A stretch of 64,000 bases of DNA from Cenococcum geophilum 1.58 (taxonomy: Eukaryota > Ascomycota > Dothideomycetes > Gloniales > Gloniaceae). The notes beneath the pieces were generated by a model that was given only the letters and a program-made list of their open reading frames with translations, was not told the origin of the DNA and ran no database searches. The stretch's first letter is position 1; each line of letters begins with the position of its first letter. The translations under genes were made by a program, and so were the position numbers. Below, one piece after another: positions 1 to 10,781 of the stretch. The stretch covers positions 1,984,001-2,048,000 of the forward strand of contig KV748191.1 of the NCBI GenBank assembly GCA_001692895.1, in the 5' to 3' direction.

Positions 1-1
1 A

Positions 2-1251
2 GATGGTAAGAGATTGCGAGAGTATTCCACTAAAGACCTTCCCGCCTTCTCAGGGAAGCTCCTCCCAGAGTTTGACAAGCGCAGAAGCATCAAGGACATG
101 TTCACGCGCAAGCCTTCTCCAGCGACCAGTAAGAGCAGCATCGAGCTACTTACGTTACCGTCAACAATTGTAGACAGTGCTGGCAACACACCAGAGACGG
201 ACACGGCGAGCACATCTAATGCAGGTTCTGCATCTGCCAGCCAGAATCTAGCCCCGTCATCGACGGCTCGCTCCACTTCAAGTTCGACGGGATCACCTGA
301 GAAGAAGCGTCGTTCGAATGACTCGCAGCCTACAAAACCTGCGAAACGAACGAAGGCATCCTCTAGCTCTTCCAACACAACTGCGACATTGAAAGGTCAA
401 CAATCCCTCAAAGGCTTCTTCAAACCCAAAGCTTCCACCTCCACATCAAGTAACATAGCATCTCTTGGTGCTCTCGAGGAATCTGCATCGAATGGCTCTC
501 CTTTAGAACCTACATTTAATGAGCAGGTGTCTGAAACAGCGGGTCTGACGACAGCTAGCCCTGCTCCTAACACACCAAGATCCTCCCGCAATACCCGCCG
601 CGAAACATCCGATACTCCAACTACTCCTAAGGCTAAACCGTCACCTTCTCCTCTACTTCGCAGTCCTTCCATGCGCTCAGAAGGAATTGATGCCGATTTC
701 ATTGATCCTATAGTCTCGAAAGAATCTTGGACGAAACTCTTCACGAAGAAACCAGCACCGCGTTGCGAGGGGCATGATGAGCCATGCATCACTCTCACTA
801 CCAAGAAGAACGGCGTCAACTGCGGGCGACAGTTCTGGATCTGTCCGAGGTGAGTGATATAATGATAATCAGTCCAATTTTCGCTAGCCCACAAAATGGC
901 GGTTTGGAGAAATTCCTAGGCCATTCTTCTTTCATCTCAAATGCTTTTCATCTATTCCTAGTTTCATGGACCCAACACACCTTCACCCTTCATGTCTTCC
1001 CCACCGCTAGGCAACATTTTAAGTCCACCTTTCCTAGTCGGTCATCTGTCCGCTTTTTAATTCCCATGCGCCTATATTTCTAGTGCATCAATTTACCCTT
1101 TCCTACTACATGCTACACACATCCTTCTTTAACACTAACCTTTCACGTCAACAGACCCCTTGGACCCTCCGGCAACAAAGAAAGAGGAACACAGTGGCGC
1201 TGCTGCACTTTCATTTGGGCCAGCGATTGGAATGGAGGTGGTGGTTCTTAA
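2..1251 (+). CDS. APN2: DNA-(apurinic/apyrimidinic site) endonuclease 2, C-terminal part (5' end outside window)
   Basis: Exons 2-849 and 1155-1251; the 5' part, with the catalytic exonuclease/endonuclease domain, lies before the window. APN2 is a class II AP endonuclease of nuclear base-excision repair. The visible part is a Ser/Thr/Pro-rich linker with a PCNA-interacting box (QSLKGFF, about 390-410) and a C-terminal GRF zinc finger. The finger is split by the intron: CEGH plus GRQFWICPR before it, then RPLGPSGNK and QWRCCTFIWASDW after it. The intron (850-1154, GTGAGT...CAACAG) is long for this window, and joining in phase 2 restores the finger exactly. The protein ends GGGGS. APN2 classically borders the MAT locus in Pezizomycotina, which fits the genes that follow. 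Identification is secure; only the missing 5' end limits it. Confidence 0.95.
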
Positions 1252-2259
1252 TCGTGATGACGACCCTGACTAACTTGTGTCGGCCGCTACTCTATCCGAG
1301 GCATTAAACGAGACGGTCTACAAAGTCCAATATGCTCCACAACCTAACGACTTCTTGCATTGATGTGGAACTTCACAATATTCTGGGCCAGCTAACAATG
1401 ACATTTCTGGACTGTCCGAGGACGGCAGTCCAAAAAGCCTTTTTTTTGCCCTCAATCAAGGGTATCCATCTTATTTAGCCTCGTTATATCAAGGCCGTCG
1501 TCATTTAATGCTGTGAAAGTCCCGGTCTACGAACAAGTGCAGAGTAAAGTGCAAGAGAAAGCAGAACAAGAGGATAGGCTCGCATCATTTCTGAGAACTT
1601 AGGAACGCTCGACGAAATCGGGAGCCAAACATCGGAGCCAAACATCATCGGATCGAGGCGGCAATCGTGTTTCAGCCGCGCTACTAGCCGAACGGAATTA
1701 TGGGTGACAAAACACAGGCCGACAATGAAAGAGCTTGGGCTTGTTGCAAGACTAAAGTGTTGTGGATATACATTCAACACTAAGTCTTTCATTTGTGTCA
1801 GTGGGTTTGGTATGGAATACAGAGATTTGGAGCATCTCAGTGCAGTGGAAAAGAGGCTAAGTGATAATCTCATACTTAAAACAATTATAATCCAATCCTT
1901 CTTCCTCATGCACAATGCTCTGAAATGTTTTGTAGAGTCCTTATTACACCGCTGTTTGTTTTCGCTTCAATGTGTGGTGCAACTAAGATCTTCCACCCTT
2001 GATTCTTGCGCGATAACTGGCCTCGCTCTTGGCGCTGAGGCCTCAATAGGTAAGACCGATTTCGTGAACCATAGCGGAAGTCAGTCCTATATGTGCCCAT
2101 ATCTCCTCAGTATACTCTAGCGAATGATTCAATTCCTCCCCATACCTTCAAGTTGGCTATTTGCATTAGCCCTCTTTGACACATAAGACCCAACCCTATT
2201 TTCATTCATGATTTGGTGGCGTGGCTTCCGTCGATAGTTCGATTCTTCCCCTTTTCTAG
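1252..2259. other. Intergenic, no gene recognised
   Basis: About 1 kb between APN2 and the sugar-transporter relic. Short open frames on both strands (for example minus 1505-1915) show no domain, no splice continuity and no repeated residues. The stretch just before 2260 may hold unrecognisable 5' exons of the relic. Confidence 0.5.
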
Positions 2260-3573
2260 TGCCAATCTACAGCGCCGAAGTAGCTCCGCCGAATATTCCC
2301 GGTGCTATGCTCGCCAACTGGCAACTGGCTGATGCCCTGGGTACGCCTTGACTTCTTTCTGGAACTAAGCGTCGCCTACTGAGACCCAACAAGGATGTTC
2401 CCCGACCCCACAGCTAATATAATCATAATTAGCTATGTCAAGGACATTAGCAAGAGCTGGCAAATCCCTACGAGTACTGTCCTCATCCCTACAATACCTC
2501 TGCTGGTCTTGATCTACCTCATGCCTGGTAGGCTTTTGGCTCTCTCCATGTCCGCAACGGACACAGCTAATAAGAACAAAATCACCGAGGTTCCTGATGA
2601 AACACGGCTATTATAGAAAAGCTTTGGAGTCCTTCTGCATCATCCAACCCACACCGCTGTTGGCTGCCCGAGATCTTATGTATGCACACGCTCAGCTCGA
2701 GGTCGAGAGCCGTTTGATTGAGAAGCGGAAGACAAGTCCTCAAGCGGTCGAGGAACTCCCCGATCTTGGAGACAGGCTTTGGAGTAGCGATATCCAGCAC
2801 GTTCAGGACGGCACAGTTTCAGTCGTTGACAAAGAGGCTGGAGCACGCGAGGTTGGACCCCAGGATAATCCACATACGTACCAGTTCGGCGTTAACGGGT
2901 ATTGGAGACGGCTGAGCCAGCTTTTCTCAGAACCTCGGTGCACAAGAGCTCTCTTAAGCGCGGTTGTAGCGATGATCACGCAGCAGATGACGGGCGTGAA
3001 CACGATCGGTAAGCGTCCCAAGCCCACGCTCAAGCACCCCATTTAACCCTCGCAGCGTTTCTTAGCACGACTGTCTACAAAAACTCTTTTGGCGCCGACA
3101 TCAGTGCTGAAGTTATTGCAAGCGCTGGTTTGGCATTCGGGGCTGCAAACTACATCTTTGGCCTGCCAGCGTACTGGCCCTCGGAAAAATACGGACGCTC
3201 GATCATGTTACCGCCTGGGCCCCCCAATCCGGCCTGGCTGATGCCCGTCTTCGCTTTCTGCTTCAAGATTCCCGACGGTAGCCCCGCACGCACGCCACTT
3301 ATCAGCATCTTCGCTATGATCTTCGTAATGGTGTACTCCCCGACCGGTGGCACGTCCCCTCCCTTGATTAGCGCGGAGGTCTTTCCGCTCGTGACGCGCG
3401 AGGTCGGCGTGGCGGTGAATTTGCTTGGGGCAGGAATCTTGGTGCCGGTGTTTCCTTGGCCGATGAATGCGATTGGAATCACAGGGGCATCGGCCGTCCC
3501 CGCGAGCCGATTCCAAGCCCCCCTATCCGTCACCCCGCATAGCCAATCCCCTTCCATTGCAGGCTGCTCTTAA
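2260..3573 (+). pseudogene. Decayed MFS sugar transporter
   Basis: Pieces of a fungal sugar porter occur in the right order. After a splice-acceptor-like TTCTAG at 2259 comes IYSAEVAPPNIPGAML and NWQLADALG. Then SWQIPTSTVLIPTIPLLVLI at about 2456, KSPRFLMKHGYYRKA at about 2580, QLEVESRL, QQMTGVNTIAFL across a clean intron (3009-3055), and YSPTGG...SAEVFPL...REVGVAV at about 3335-3420. The PESPRFL region cannot be joined without a one-base shift, the loop D-x-x-GRR is altered to SEKYGRS, the N-terminal helices are missing and the C-terminus dissolves into unrelated sequence. Sugar porters are about 500 aa with 12 helices; this would not fold as one. It may alternatively be a divergent gene with odd introns. 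It lies between APN2 and the mating genes, an unusual place for a transporter. Confidence 0.7.
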
Positions 3574-4250
3574 CCCCGTGGCCTTCATATCTACGAAGAA
3601 AATGAGGCTCTATACAAGCACCCTTGATCCAACTTTAATATAGTAGTGATCAGCACTAGGTGGACATCGGGCAACTAACCACACTGATCGCGGTCAAGCC
3701 CCAGTCCCATTATCAGACGCATTTCATACAATACGAATGGTCCTAAGTTGCTTCAGGAGTATTTTCTGCTCTCGGTGCCTCTATCATTTTCATATTTGAT
3801 CTACTGGATATACCCTTAAAGTTCCTACCTCGCCTGAGCCCACGCTGTCTCAGGCCCGTTACCAGACGCATTTAGCTCTATGCAACATACATCAAATAGC
3901 ACTAACAGCACTATTCCATTCTCTTCATATTTATATCAATTTGGGGTGTAATTTCCGAAGAACTGCCAAACCCCTTAGTTTCCGTCCTGGATGTATAAAC
4001 CCCAAAAGATTCCATATCACGTGATTTACAATTCCTCAGAGCAGCCCCCAGATAGTGCCAATAATGCGGTTACATTCTTTCGGTCCTCTTCTACTACCTA
4101 GTCATAAAAGGGACGGAATATACCTGGTGGTGTGGATGGATTCAGTATGTGTCGACCTGGTGTCGATCACCACCACATCAGGGTTAGATATGGGTGCCTA
4201 TGACTCACCCACCTCTTGTATATATCCCTTGATCCGTCAGCGCCCATCTG

Positions 4251-4260
4251 TTATCGATAA
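4251..4260. repeat. TTATCGATAA palindrome (1 of 5)
   Basis: Perfect 10-bp palindrome. Identical copies lie at 4320-4329, 25640-25649, 45516-45525 and 48555-48564. Function unknown. Confidence 0.5.
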
Positions 4261-4319
4261 AGATTCACTATTATTATTGATTGGGTATTTTGTATTTACC
4301 TGTCCGATTGGCTTAAATC

Positions 4320-4329
4320 TTATCGATAA
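4320..4329. repeat. TTATCGATAA palindrome (2 of 5)
   Basis: Second copy, 69 bp from the first. Confidence 0.5.
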
Positions 4330-5164
4330 GAGAATGTCCAATTTTGACGGGTTAAGGGATAGTCTCTCTTCTCCCACAGATTCATCTACACACGAGTTCC
4401 TCATCTAAGTATTTTCTAGTCAACGGTATGGGATTGCCAGCCAAATGGATAGAGTCTTGAGACGGCAACTGAAGATAGCGGCAACGCTGCGTTTTAGCTC
4501 TATCAACACTTTCCCTCTCTCTATTCATAAAAAGGATCATATATATATACTGGCGTAGATGGATTCTGTGTTGCGTTGAAAGATCAATGGTCATGGTTTT
4601 TCGACTAGAAATATCAGATCAGGAACATCGTGTGTCGATTGATCTATGAAGAAAAAGAGACTCTATGCACTCCGCTGACATGGTTGTAGTATGGCAATAG
4701 TAGATTGACGCCACCGAGAATCCAGAGAAAAGAGTAACCATGGCACTCCGTTCTTCTAAACCATTCATACCTTCTGCCCGCAAAAATTTATTGCATTATG
4801 TCCAGGCGTTGTCGAATGGCATGGGTAGTGGCTGAACATCATCATTTTTCGCTCTAGAAAACCTATCCAGGGTTTCGCTCAGGATGAGCAACGAGAGTTA
4901 CCATGATTAAGCTGGGAACGCTTATGCCAGTATGGCCAATGATATCTATCGTGAGAAAAGGAAATAGAAAATCTCAGTCAGACTTGGGCAGTAGATATCA
5001 CAGCTGCAAAGGTGCGATCAAGTCTTTTTTTGAGAGTATGAGGAATTTCTATCTACGTACAAAAGCAAGCAATTGAATCCAATGTTTCAAGCACAGTCCA
5101 GAGAAAAGTTAGTAGGGAAAGCAACATCTAATCCATCTTATCCACGAACCAAGTCCCTCAATTG

Positions 5165-6180
5165 CTAATTGTCATTAAAAAAGTTAAAGAAACGATCAAA
5201 GTCGCTTTCAACGCTGCGGTCGAGGGAAGCCGCGTTAGTGAGTGCAGCAATCTCCTCAATAAGCAGGTCTCCACTAACAGCAGAAGGTGCCGTTCAGCCT
5301 GCGCTAAGACTCCATCCGAGTACTGAAGAGGTTGCATCAAACCTGCCTCTACCGATGATCAGGCTGGAATGCTGGCATGGACTGGTGGCACAGCGGATCT
5401 GCGCGAATGCAACGTCGTTGTTGAAGTCTATTATGCCGTTGTTATTACCAACTAATCCCATAAGCATCTCATTGTTGAGAGCATGGCGGTTCAAAGAGCT
5501 AATTTCAAGTGGTGTGATTTTAATAGATGGCAGGGTGGTTGAGGGCTCGAGCGCAGCTTGATCATTGTGACGATCTGTCATGGATTTCAAGCAGCTCACA
5601 TAGTGGTACCCCGGAGAAATGGCGTATTGTACGTTCGATCTATCAACATATTTTTCGATGTCAAGGTGGTCAACTGTGCCTTCGAGAGGGTACTCGAAAA
5701 AGTTCGCTCGGGATCTCGTCTGGCACAGGAGCCTTCGCAGCACCATGAACAGCTTGGGTGATAATCTTATGCTAACTACGCTTCTTTTGTTCCGGCTTGC
5801 GAGGGTTATATTTATAATCTAGATGATCTTGCGCATGCTCAAGCTTGAGCTTCTTGGCTTTAACGCCCCAGACATCCTTGAAGGCTTTATTCCCATTTCG
5901 CCAATCGCTATTGCGAGCTGGCTATTCTCCTACAACGGATAGTCAGTCAGTGACTAAGTTCAATAGAATTTTCAAAAAGTGATTAAATTCACATAATTCT
6001 TCGTTAAGCATACCAGGATTCTCCACTCCGAGCTGTTTGTGTCTATGCCTATGGCACAAGATCCAGCGGCTACTAATCCGAAGTGCTAAAGTTTGTGGTG
6101 GCTTAAACGTAGTATCAGGAGCCGTACTATCACCATCATTGTTGCTCACCCCGTTGAAGTGAGGGCATAATAGCTTCCTC
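5165..6180 (-). pseudogene. MAT1-2-1: Relic of the HMG-box mating-type gene MAT1-2-1
   Basis: Read on the minus strand. A frame from about 6180 gives CPHFNGVSNND, then a degraded HMG-box start (SSRWILCHRHRHKQL, ENPGMLNEEL). It is followed by an intron-like gap (5992-5930, GTGAAT...TTGTAG) where the conserved HMG-box intron sits in MAT1-2-1. After it, WRNGNKAFKDVWGVKAKK and LEHAQDHLDYKYNPRKPEQK match the end of a mating-type HMG box. Then come APVPDEIPSELFRVPSR and, after a frame change, AQLTTLTSKNMLIDRTYNTP. A last part carries an in-frame TGA at 5294-5296 and ends EEIAALTNAASLDRSVESD...FFNDN and a TAG at 5165. At least three stops fall in the HMG half and one or more frameshifts follow, so no working protein is possible. 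The MAT1-1 context and APN2 flank support a mating-type HMG gene rather than another HMG protein. Confidence 0.8.
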
Positions 6181-6696
6181 GATGCTTTTAGGGAACAAGT
6201 GGTATATATTAATATTTGTGTTTAAATAGATATTCACCCACAACCGGACCAAACGTGAGAAGCGCTCAGCAAGATGGTCAAGACCTTAATCACCGATGGC
6301 CTGAACTGTATTTCCGCGAATAAATAATCCTCCCGATGTCATAATCTAGTTAGCCGAGTGAATCCTGCCAGGGTCGCTTAAGGTGCATCTGACGTTCCTA
6401 AACAAGCAAAGATAGAAGGGGCGGCCATGTTAGTGGTGCGATAAGTCAGATTAGGGCAGAAAGTAATTGACTTTTGCAGAACTAAGTGAACGCAAATGGG
6501 AAGAAGAGTTATGGGTGAGGGATGTGAAAAGTGAGGTTGCTGTGAAGACCAATGACAATGTGCCCGCCTGTTGATTCATCTTTTGCCTGGTGATTTCGAT
6601 CACAAGTTGATTTACCGCCTCCGTTTTTTGTATTTCACTCTCTGCTAATTCTTTTCAAATAATCTTGTCTCTCAAAATATACAAATTTTCTACGAG

Positions 6697-7984
6697 ATGC
6701 CGGAAACAGATACTGGCCTCGAGCTAAATGCCCTCGCTAACCTCACAGCCGATCTCAAACTGAACCTTGCTATTTCTGAGGCTCTTGCAACTCATCCTGG
6801 TCGTGGCGTTATTGATGGTACGTTTGCTAACTAAAACTTAACGTTATAGCTAATGAGGTACGCGTCTAGACCGTAACATAGTGCAACGATCATGCCACTC
6901 GTTATTCCTAAACCATGTGCTCCAGAACTTGGAAAGGATCTTCTACTGTTACGGCCTAAACTTCAATAATACCGGCGAACAATATCATGCCATTCTTTTC
7001 CGTTGGTCTGGACTAGTAATAGCGGAATGTCGACGTCTCCGACAATTCCCCAAGCTCTTTCCTAAGGATAAAGGTTACGTTTCATTCTTTCAACCCGCTA
7101 GCAGGCTCATAGTCCAGATCATTCGAGCAATGGATATAGTGGAAGATTACAGAAATTCTTGGGTTATTGCACGCGAGCAAGAATACGAATCCTGGCGCCC
7201 TAGCTTTGAGCCTAACTTGATGCCATGGGAGCAGTTTCTTTCCAAAGGCATGCCAGGAGTGAAAGTACCTTTCTCATCTTGCTTATCTCCCGGCCAAGAG
7301 CAGTGGGATTTCTCAGTCTTCGGGTCTGCTAGAGATTCCTATCAACAATGCATCCCAGCGGGTGGCGTGGCAATTCTGCGGAGATGGATAGAGCACGCAA
7401 GAGAGCAGGTGGACTGGTTCACAGCTAGGGTATTTTACACCGTAAGTCACGATCTCTAATAGTACTAAAGGCGAGAAATTTAACGAAATTTCCTAACTCA
7501 ACACTTCTAGTCCGGTAGTATTGAAGGGAAACAAGAGGCTGATGGATTTCTCCGAGAGTTTGATAGCAATGTAAGTGATTCTCGAAAGTTATTTGTACGA
7601 TAGTTAATTGGAGAACCTCAACTAATTTTTAGCAGTGCCCTGACCTCGCGAGAAAGTTTGAAGGCGTCTCAATTGAAGATAATCATATAATTGGTCAAAC
7701 TGTAATCAACGCCCAAATTTCTAATCAAATACTGGCTAATCTTTGAAGCTCTTTGCCCATTTCTCTGAGGAAAATGTACCTCAGAGTTATAAACTCCGCC
7801 AAGATCCAAAACTGAGCTTTGTGGAATTAGAAGAATTTGCGAGTAAGTTCAGAAGAGCAATTACAGGTTGGACATGGCTTATATTTAATTCCCTGTAGAT
7901 CAGGTTATAGGAGTTGAGGACGTAGCTAGCGATCCAAACTTTGATGACTACTTTCAGATGGTAATAGTGGCGACTGAGATCTGA
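6697..7984 (+). CDS. Unrecognised accessory gene of the MAT1-1 locus
   Basis: Six exons inferred: 6697-6817, 6882-7441, 7511-7570, 7633-7701, 7749-7842 and 7899-7984, giving 329 aa. The last intron choice is open: splicing at 7961 (after QM) to GATGG at about 8014 would end at a TAG at about 8040. The protein has no signal peptide or membrane segment and is rich in aromatic residues (FYCYGLNF, RWSGLVIAECRRL, WRPSFEPNLMPWEQFL, WIEHAREQVDWF). There is no HMG box or alpha box. It sits about 0.3 kb upstream of MAT1-1-1 on the same strand, the place taken in other classes by accessory genes such as MAT1-1-2 (Sordariomycetes) or MAT1-1-7 (Eurotiomycetes/Lecanoromycetes). The short HPG near residue 37 recalls the MAT1-1-2 HPG motif but proves nothing. 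Intact splice sites and frame indicate a real gene; its function is unknown. Confidence 0.6.
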
Positions 7985-8300
7985 GGGTTCTGGCCTTCAT
8001 ACTTAGCTCTTTAGGATGGTATTCAAAGGCGAACTACGTAGATAATTAGTTACCTAACATGAAGTGGTTCTAAGTGAATGCCCAACGTCCCTTTCGATGT
8101 GAATCGAAATCGCTTTGTAAAATCTAGTGTCTTTGTTGCGGTCCAGCCACTTCTATCTTCAATCTCTCACCAACCCTCTTGTTCGTCAAAGCTCCGAAAC
8201 ACACTGAACAACACCAATCTTTCTTTGTTAATTCTTTGACACGCCGCATTTGTGCGTAGCCTTTCATCATCAAGAACCTTGAACCTCGAAGATTTCCTAG

Positions 8301-9702
8301 ATGGCAGCTCCTACCGCAATTCAAATCCAGCACTTTCTAGTCACCCGCAATGGTCAGCAAATGCAAACACTTCTACAGTCTATCCAAGATCCAGAAGCAC
8401 AGAGAGGGCTTACTGCTTTCATGCTACTCCATCCTCCACCTACTGAAGGCCGTACTACTGCTCCAGGGAAATTGAAAAAGGCCTTGAATTCCTATATGGC
8501 ATTTAGAAGTGAGTTTTCAATTCATCATATACTGTGAAAGCTTTCTTTCGCTAATGAAAACAGGCTACTATTCATGCTGCCCGGAATTCCTTCTCTGGGT
8601 CATGAAGATACTATCAATGGCCATGGCTGTTCTATGGCCGGCAGACCCTTGGAAGCCTAAGTGGACCCTCATTGCTAAAGCATGGTCAGTCATTCGTGAT
8701 GAGGTTGGCAAAGACAATGCGCCTTTGGATGTCTTCCTCTCCATCGTCTGCCCTCTCCTTGGCCTGCTCTCTCCGTCGGAATACATGGATAAGATGGGTT
8801 GGAGTGTTTCTGTTCTTGAGGATGGTCAACCGATCGTTCTTCGAAAGTTTATTCCTGAATTTGACATTGACTCTTTCACAACAACCTTGTCCGTCGAAGA
8901 TCTTGTCAAACACTGCCGCAACATTGGTTACATCGCAAATGTTGCAGGAACTGCCGGCATTCCCTCAGGAATCAGTTCAACAGGTCAATCTTTAACCATG
9001 ATCGCTCACCCCAGCGCAAATGCGGCACGTCTAGCCCAGCGTCGTGCTCGCTGTCAACGAAAACAACAACTCCACTCAGTCCAAGCTACTCAATCAGCTT
9101 CACCAGCTCAATCAGCCTCGCCAGCTCAGTCAAACTCAGCTGCTCTAGCAAGTCAGCAAATTCCGTCAACTCAACTAGCTCAAGAATCTCACCTAACTCA
9201 CGTTGAGTATATGTCTCAGCCAAAAGATGCTGAAGCTCAGTACTTTGACTTTGATTCTTATTCCAAAGAGCCCTTTTCAGAGTTTGAGCTCAACGTCAGT
9301 GAACCGGTCATCGGAGGTCTCTCTGCACCATCCAATATCGATGCATCCTTGCTCACTCTTCCCCAAGATGATGAGGCAATGAGCGCTGGAAACACCGCTT
9401 GGGAATACGAAATCCTTCTTGCACTCAACCAGCACCAGGCGCCGGAGCAACCGCTGGTCTCCGACGAGGACGCTCTTCGCGATAATCCGCTAGCCGAGAC
9501 CTCGATGATTCAAGCGAGTGAGGATGCTTGGGGCCTTGAGATGGGTGTTCCTTACCGCGACCTCTTCAATCCCAACAATGGGGAGTCGCTGGCCTGGAAT
9601 CCTTATGAGGGCGATAAGTTTATTGCATGGGATATCAACGGTGCAAACTCATTCAGAGACTATGACATGTGGATGGAAGGTCGCGATGGCCGCAAGCAAT
9701 AG
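8301..9702 (+). CDS. MAT1-1-1: Mating-type alpha-box transcription factor MAT1-1-1
   Basis: Exons 8301-8508 and 8564-9702, 448 aa. This nuclear transcription factor sets mating identity in ascomycetes and drives pheromone and receptor genes. The MAT alpha box spans about residues 60-125: LNSYMAFR, intron, SYYS, then LWPADPWKPKW and KAWSVIRDEVG. The intron interrupts the serine of AFR-SYYS, the position conserved in MAT1-1-1 genes, and phase-1 joining restores it. After the box the protein is acidic and Ser/Gln/Ala-rich, with a run of SASPAQ-like repeats at about residues 240-280. It ends RDGRKQ. The frame is clean, so the gene looks functional, in contrast to the HMG relic 2 kb upstream. The start at 8301 opens directly into the conserved N-terminal region; no upstream in-frame ATG is needed. 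Confidence 0.93.
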
Positions 9703-10781
9703 GCGAGTTAGTTGTAAGACTTCTGGCGTTGGGTTAGTAACTGACTTTCTCTTCTCTCAGGTTCTCGAAGTCTTCTCGACAAACTTCTACGACAATGAAC
9801 GGCCACTCAAATTAGACTATGGAAAATTTTCTTGCCTTCTGCTTTCTTTGTACATTCAATTACTTGCGAGAGACGAGAATTTGATAGTGACGTGAAATCA
9901 TTTTGGACGGAACTGCCTATCTTGTATGTAGTCACAGATAGATGAATGGGAGTTCATCTTCTATATCTTGGGCCTAAACAACGCCCTCTCATGCTACAGG
10001 TGGTTTTCCTTGTTTCTGGTTGAAAACATCATCCTAACCTTGCTTCGTGGTGGCATGTAGACAATTTCACTAGATAATGTTCGGGGGGACCCTCCCTAAT
10101 GCGGAGGGTGCACTAGCGCCAAAATATCGGAGTTATTTGGGGTCACTGGCATACGAGGGCGCAAAAACAGGGTAATACATCGGATCAGATAAGTCATCAT
10201 TGTCTGTTGTTCCGGATCGGGAAAAGCCCTCCTCGGCAACACTCTTAACCCCTGCTCATATCCCCCTTGCTGTTCCGCCCTTGCTGTTCCTTGACACCTT
10301 TTCAGGTCTCTACTGCAATTGCTTTGGATGCAATACCGCCATGCCTGCTAGAAGAGCTAGTTGTTAAGTTTCATATATCTTTTGTCTTATCCCTAGTCGT
10401 ATCATACTGCTGGAAGGCTTCTGGAAGGGAGGGCAGGCTAACTAATCTACTTGATGTCATACATGGCTCTACCGGCTCGATCGTGCAAAAGCGATTTCAT
10501 GATACTGAAGATAGGCTCCTAGTAATAGGTGTTTAGGATAGGATCGAAACAAATTGCCACTATTTTCAATGTGTCATTTGAACTTCCAAATCCGCTGTGG
10601 TGACGCTCGAACATTATCGCAGTCTGTGATAAGCTCGACGCTCGCTAAGCTGAGATGTGGCAGCTCCAGCCTTGTCTGTTCAAAACACCCAGAACGTCGC
10701 ACCGCCACATCCCAGCTTCGCGCAAATGCAGATGCTAATGCGGGCGGCTGATTGTAAACTTAATACTCCCCTTCTACAGCG
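9703..10781. other. Intergenic, no gene recognised
   Basis: Between MAT1-1-1 and the NVJ2-like gene. The open frames at 10267-10536 and 10554-10751 have no recognisable domain and no splice logic. SLA2, the usual right flank of the MAT locus, is not here. Confidence 0.5.

Larger units (their letters stand above)
3574..5164. other. Intergenic, AT-rich, with an imperfect internal duplication
   Basis: No credible coding frame. Two similar stretches at about 3695-3735 and 3835-3890 share a core reading 'CAGACGCATTT' in similar surroundings. Two perfect TTATCGATAA palindromes lie at 4251-4260 and 4320-4329. Confidence 0.4.

Noticed and set aside
1505..1915. 136-codon minus-strand frame after APN2
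   Set aside because: Overlaps an equally open plus-strand frame (1704-2120); no domain in either.
6697..7984. Reading the accessory gene as MAT1-1-3 (HMG type)
   Set aside because: No HMG-box residues in any exon.
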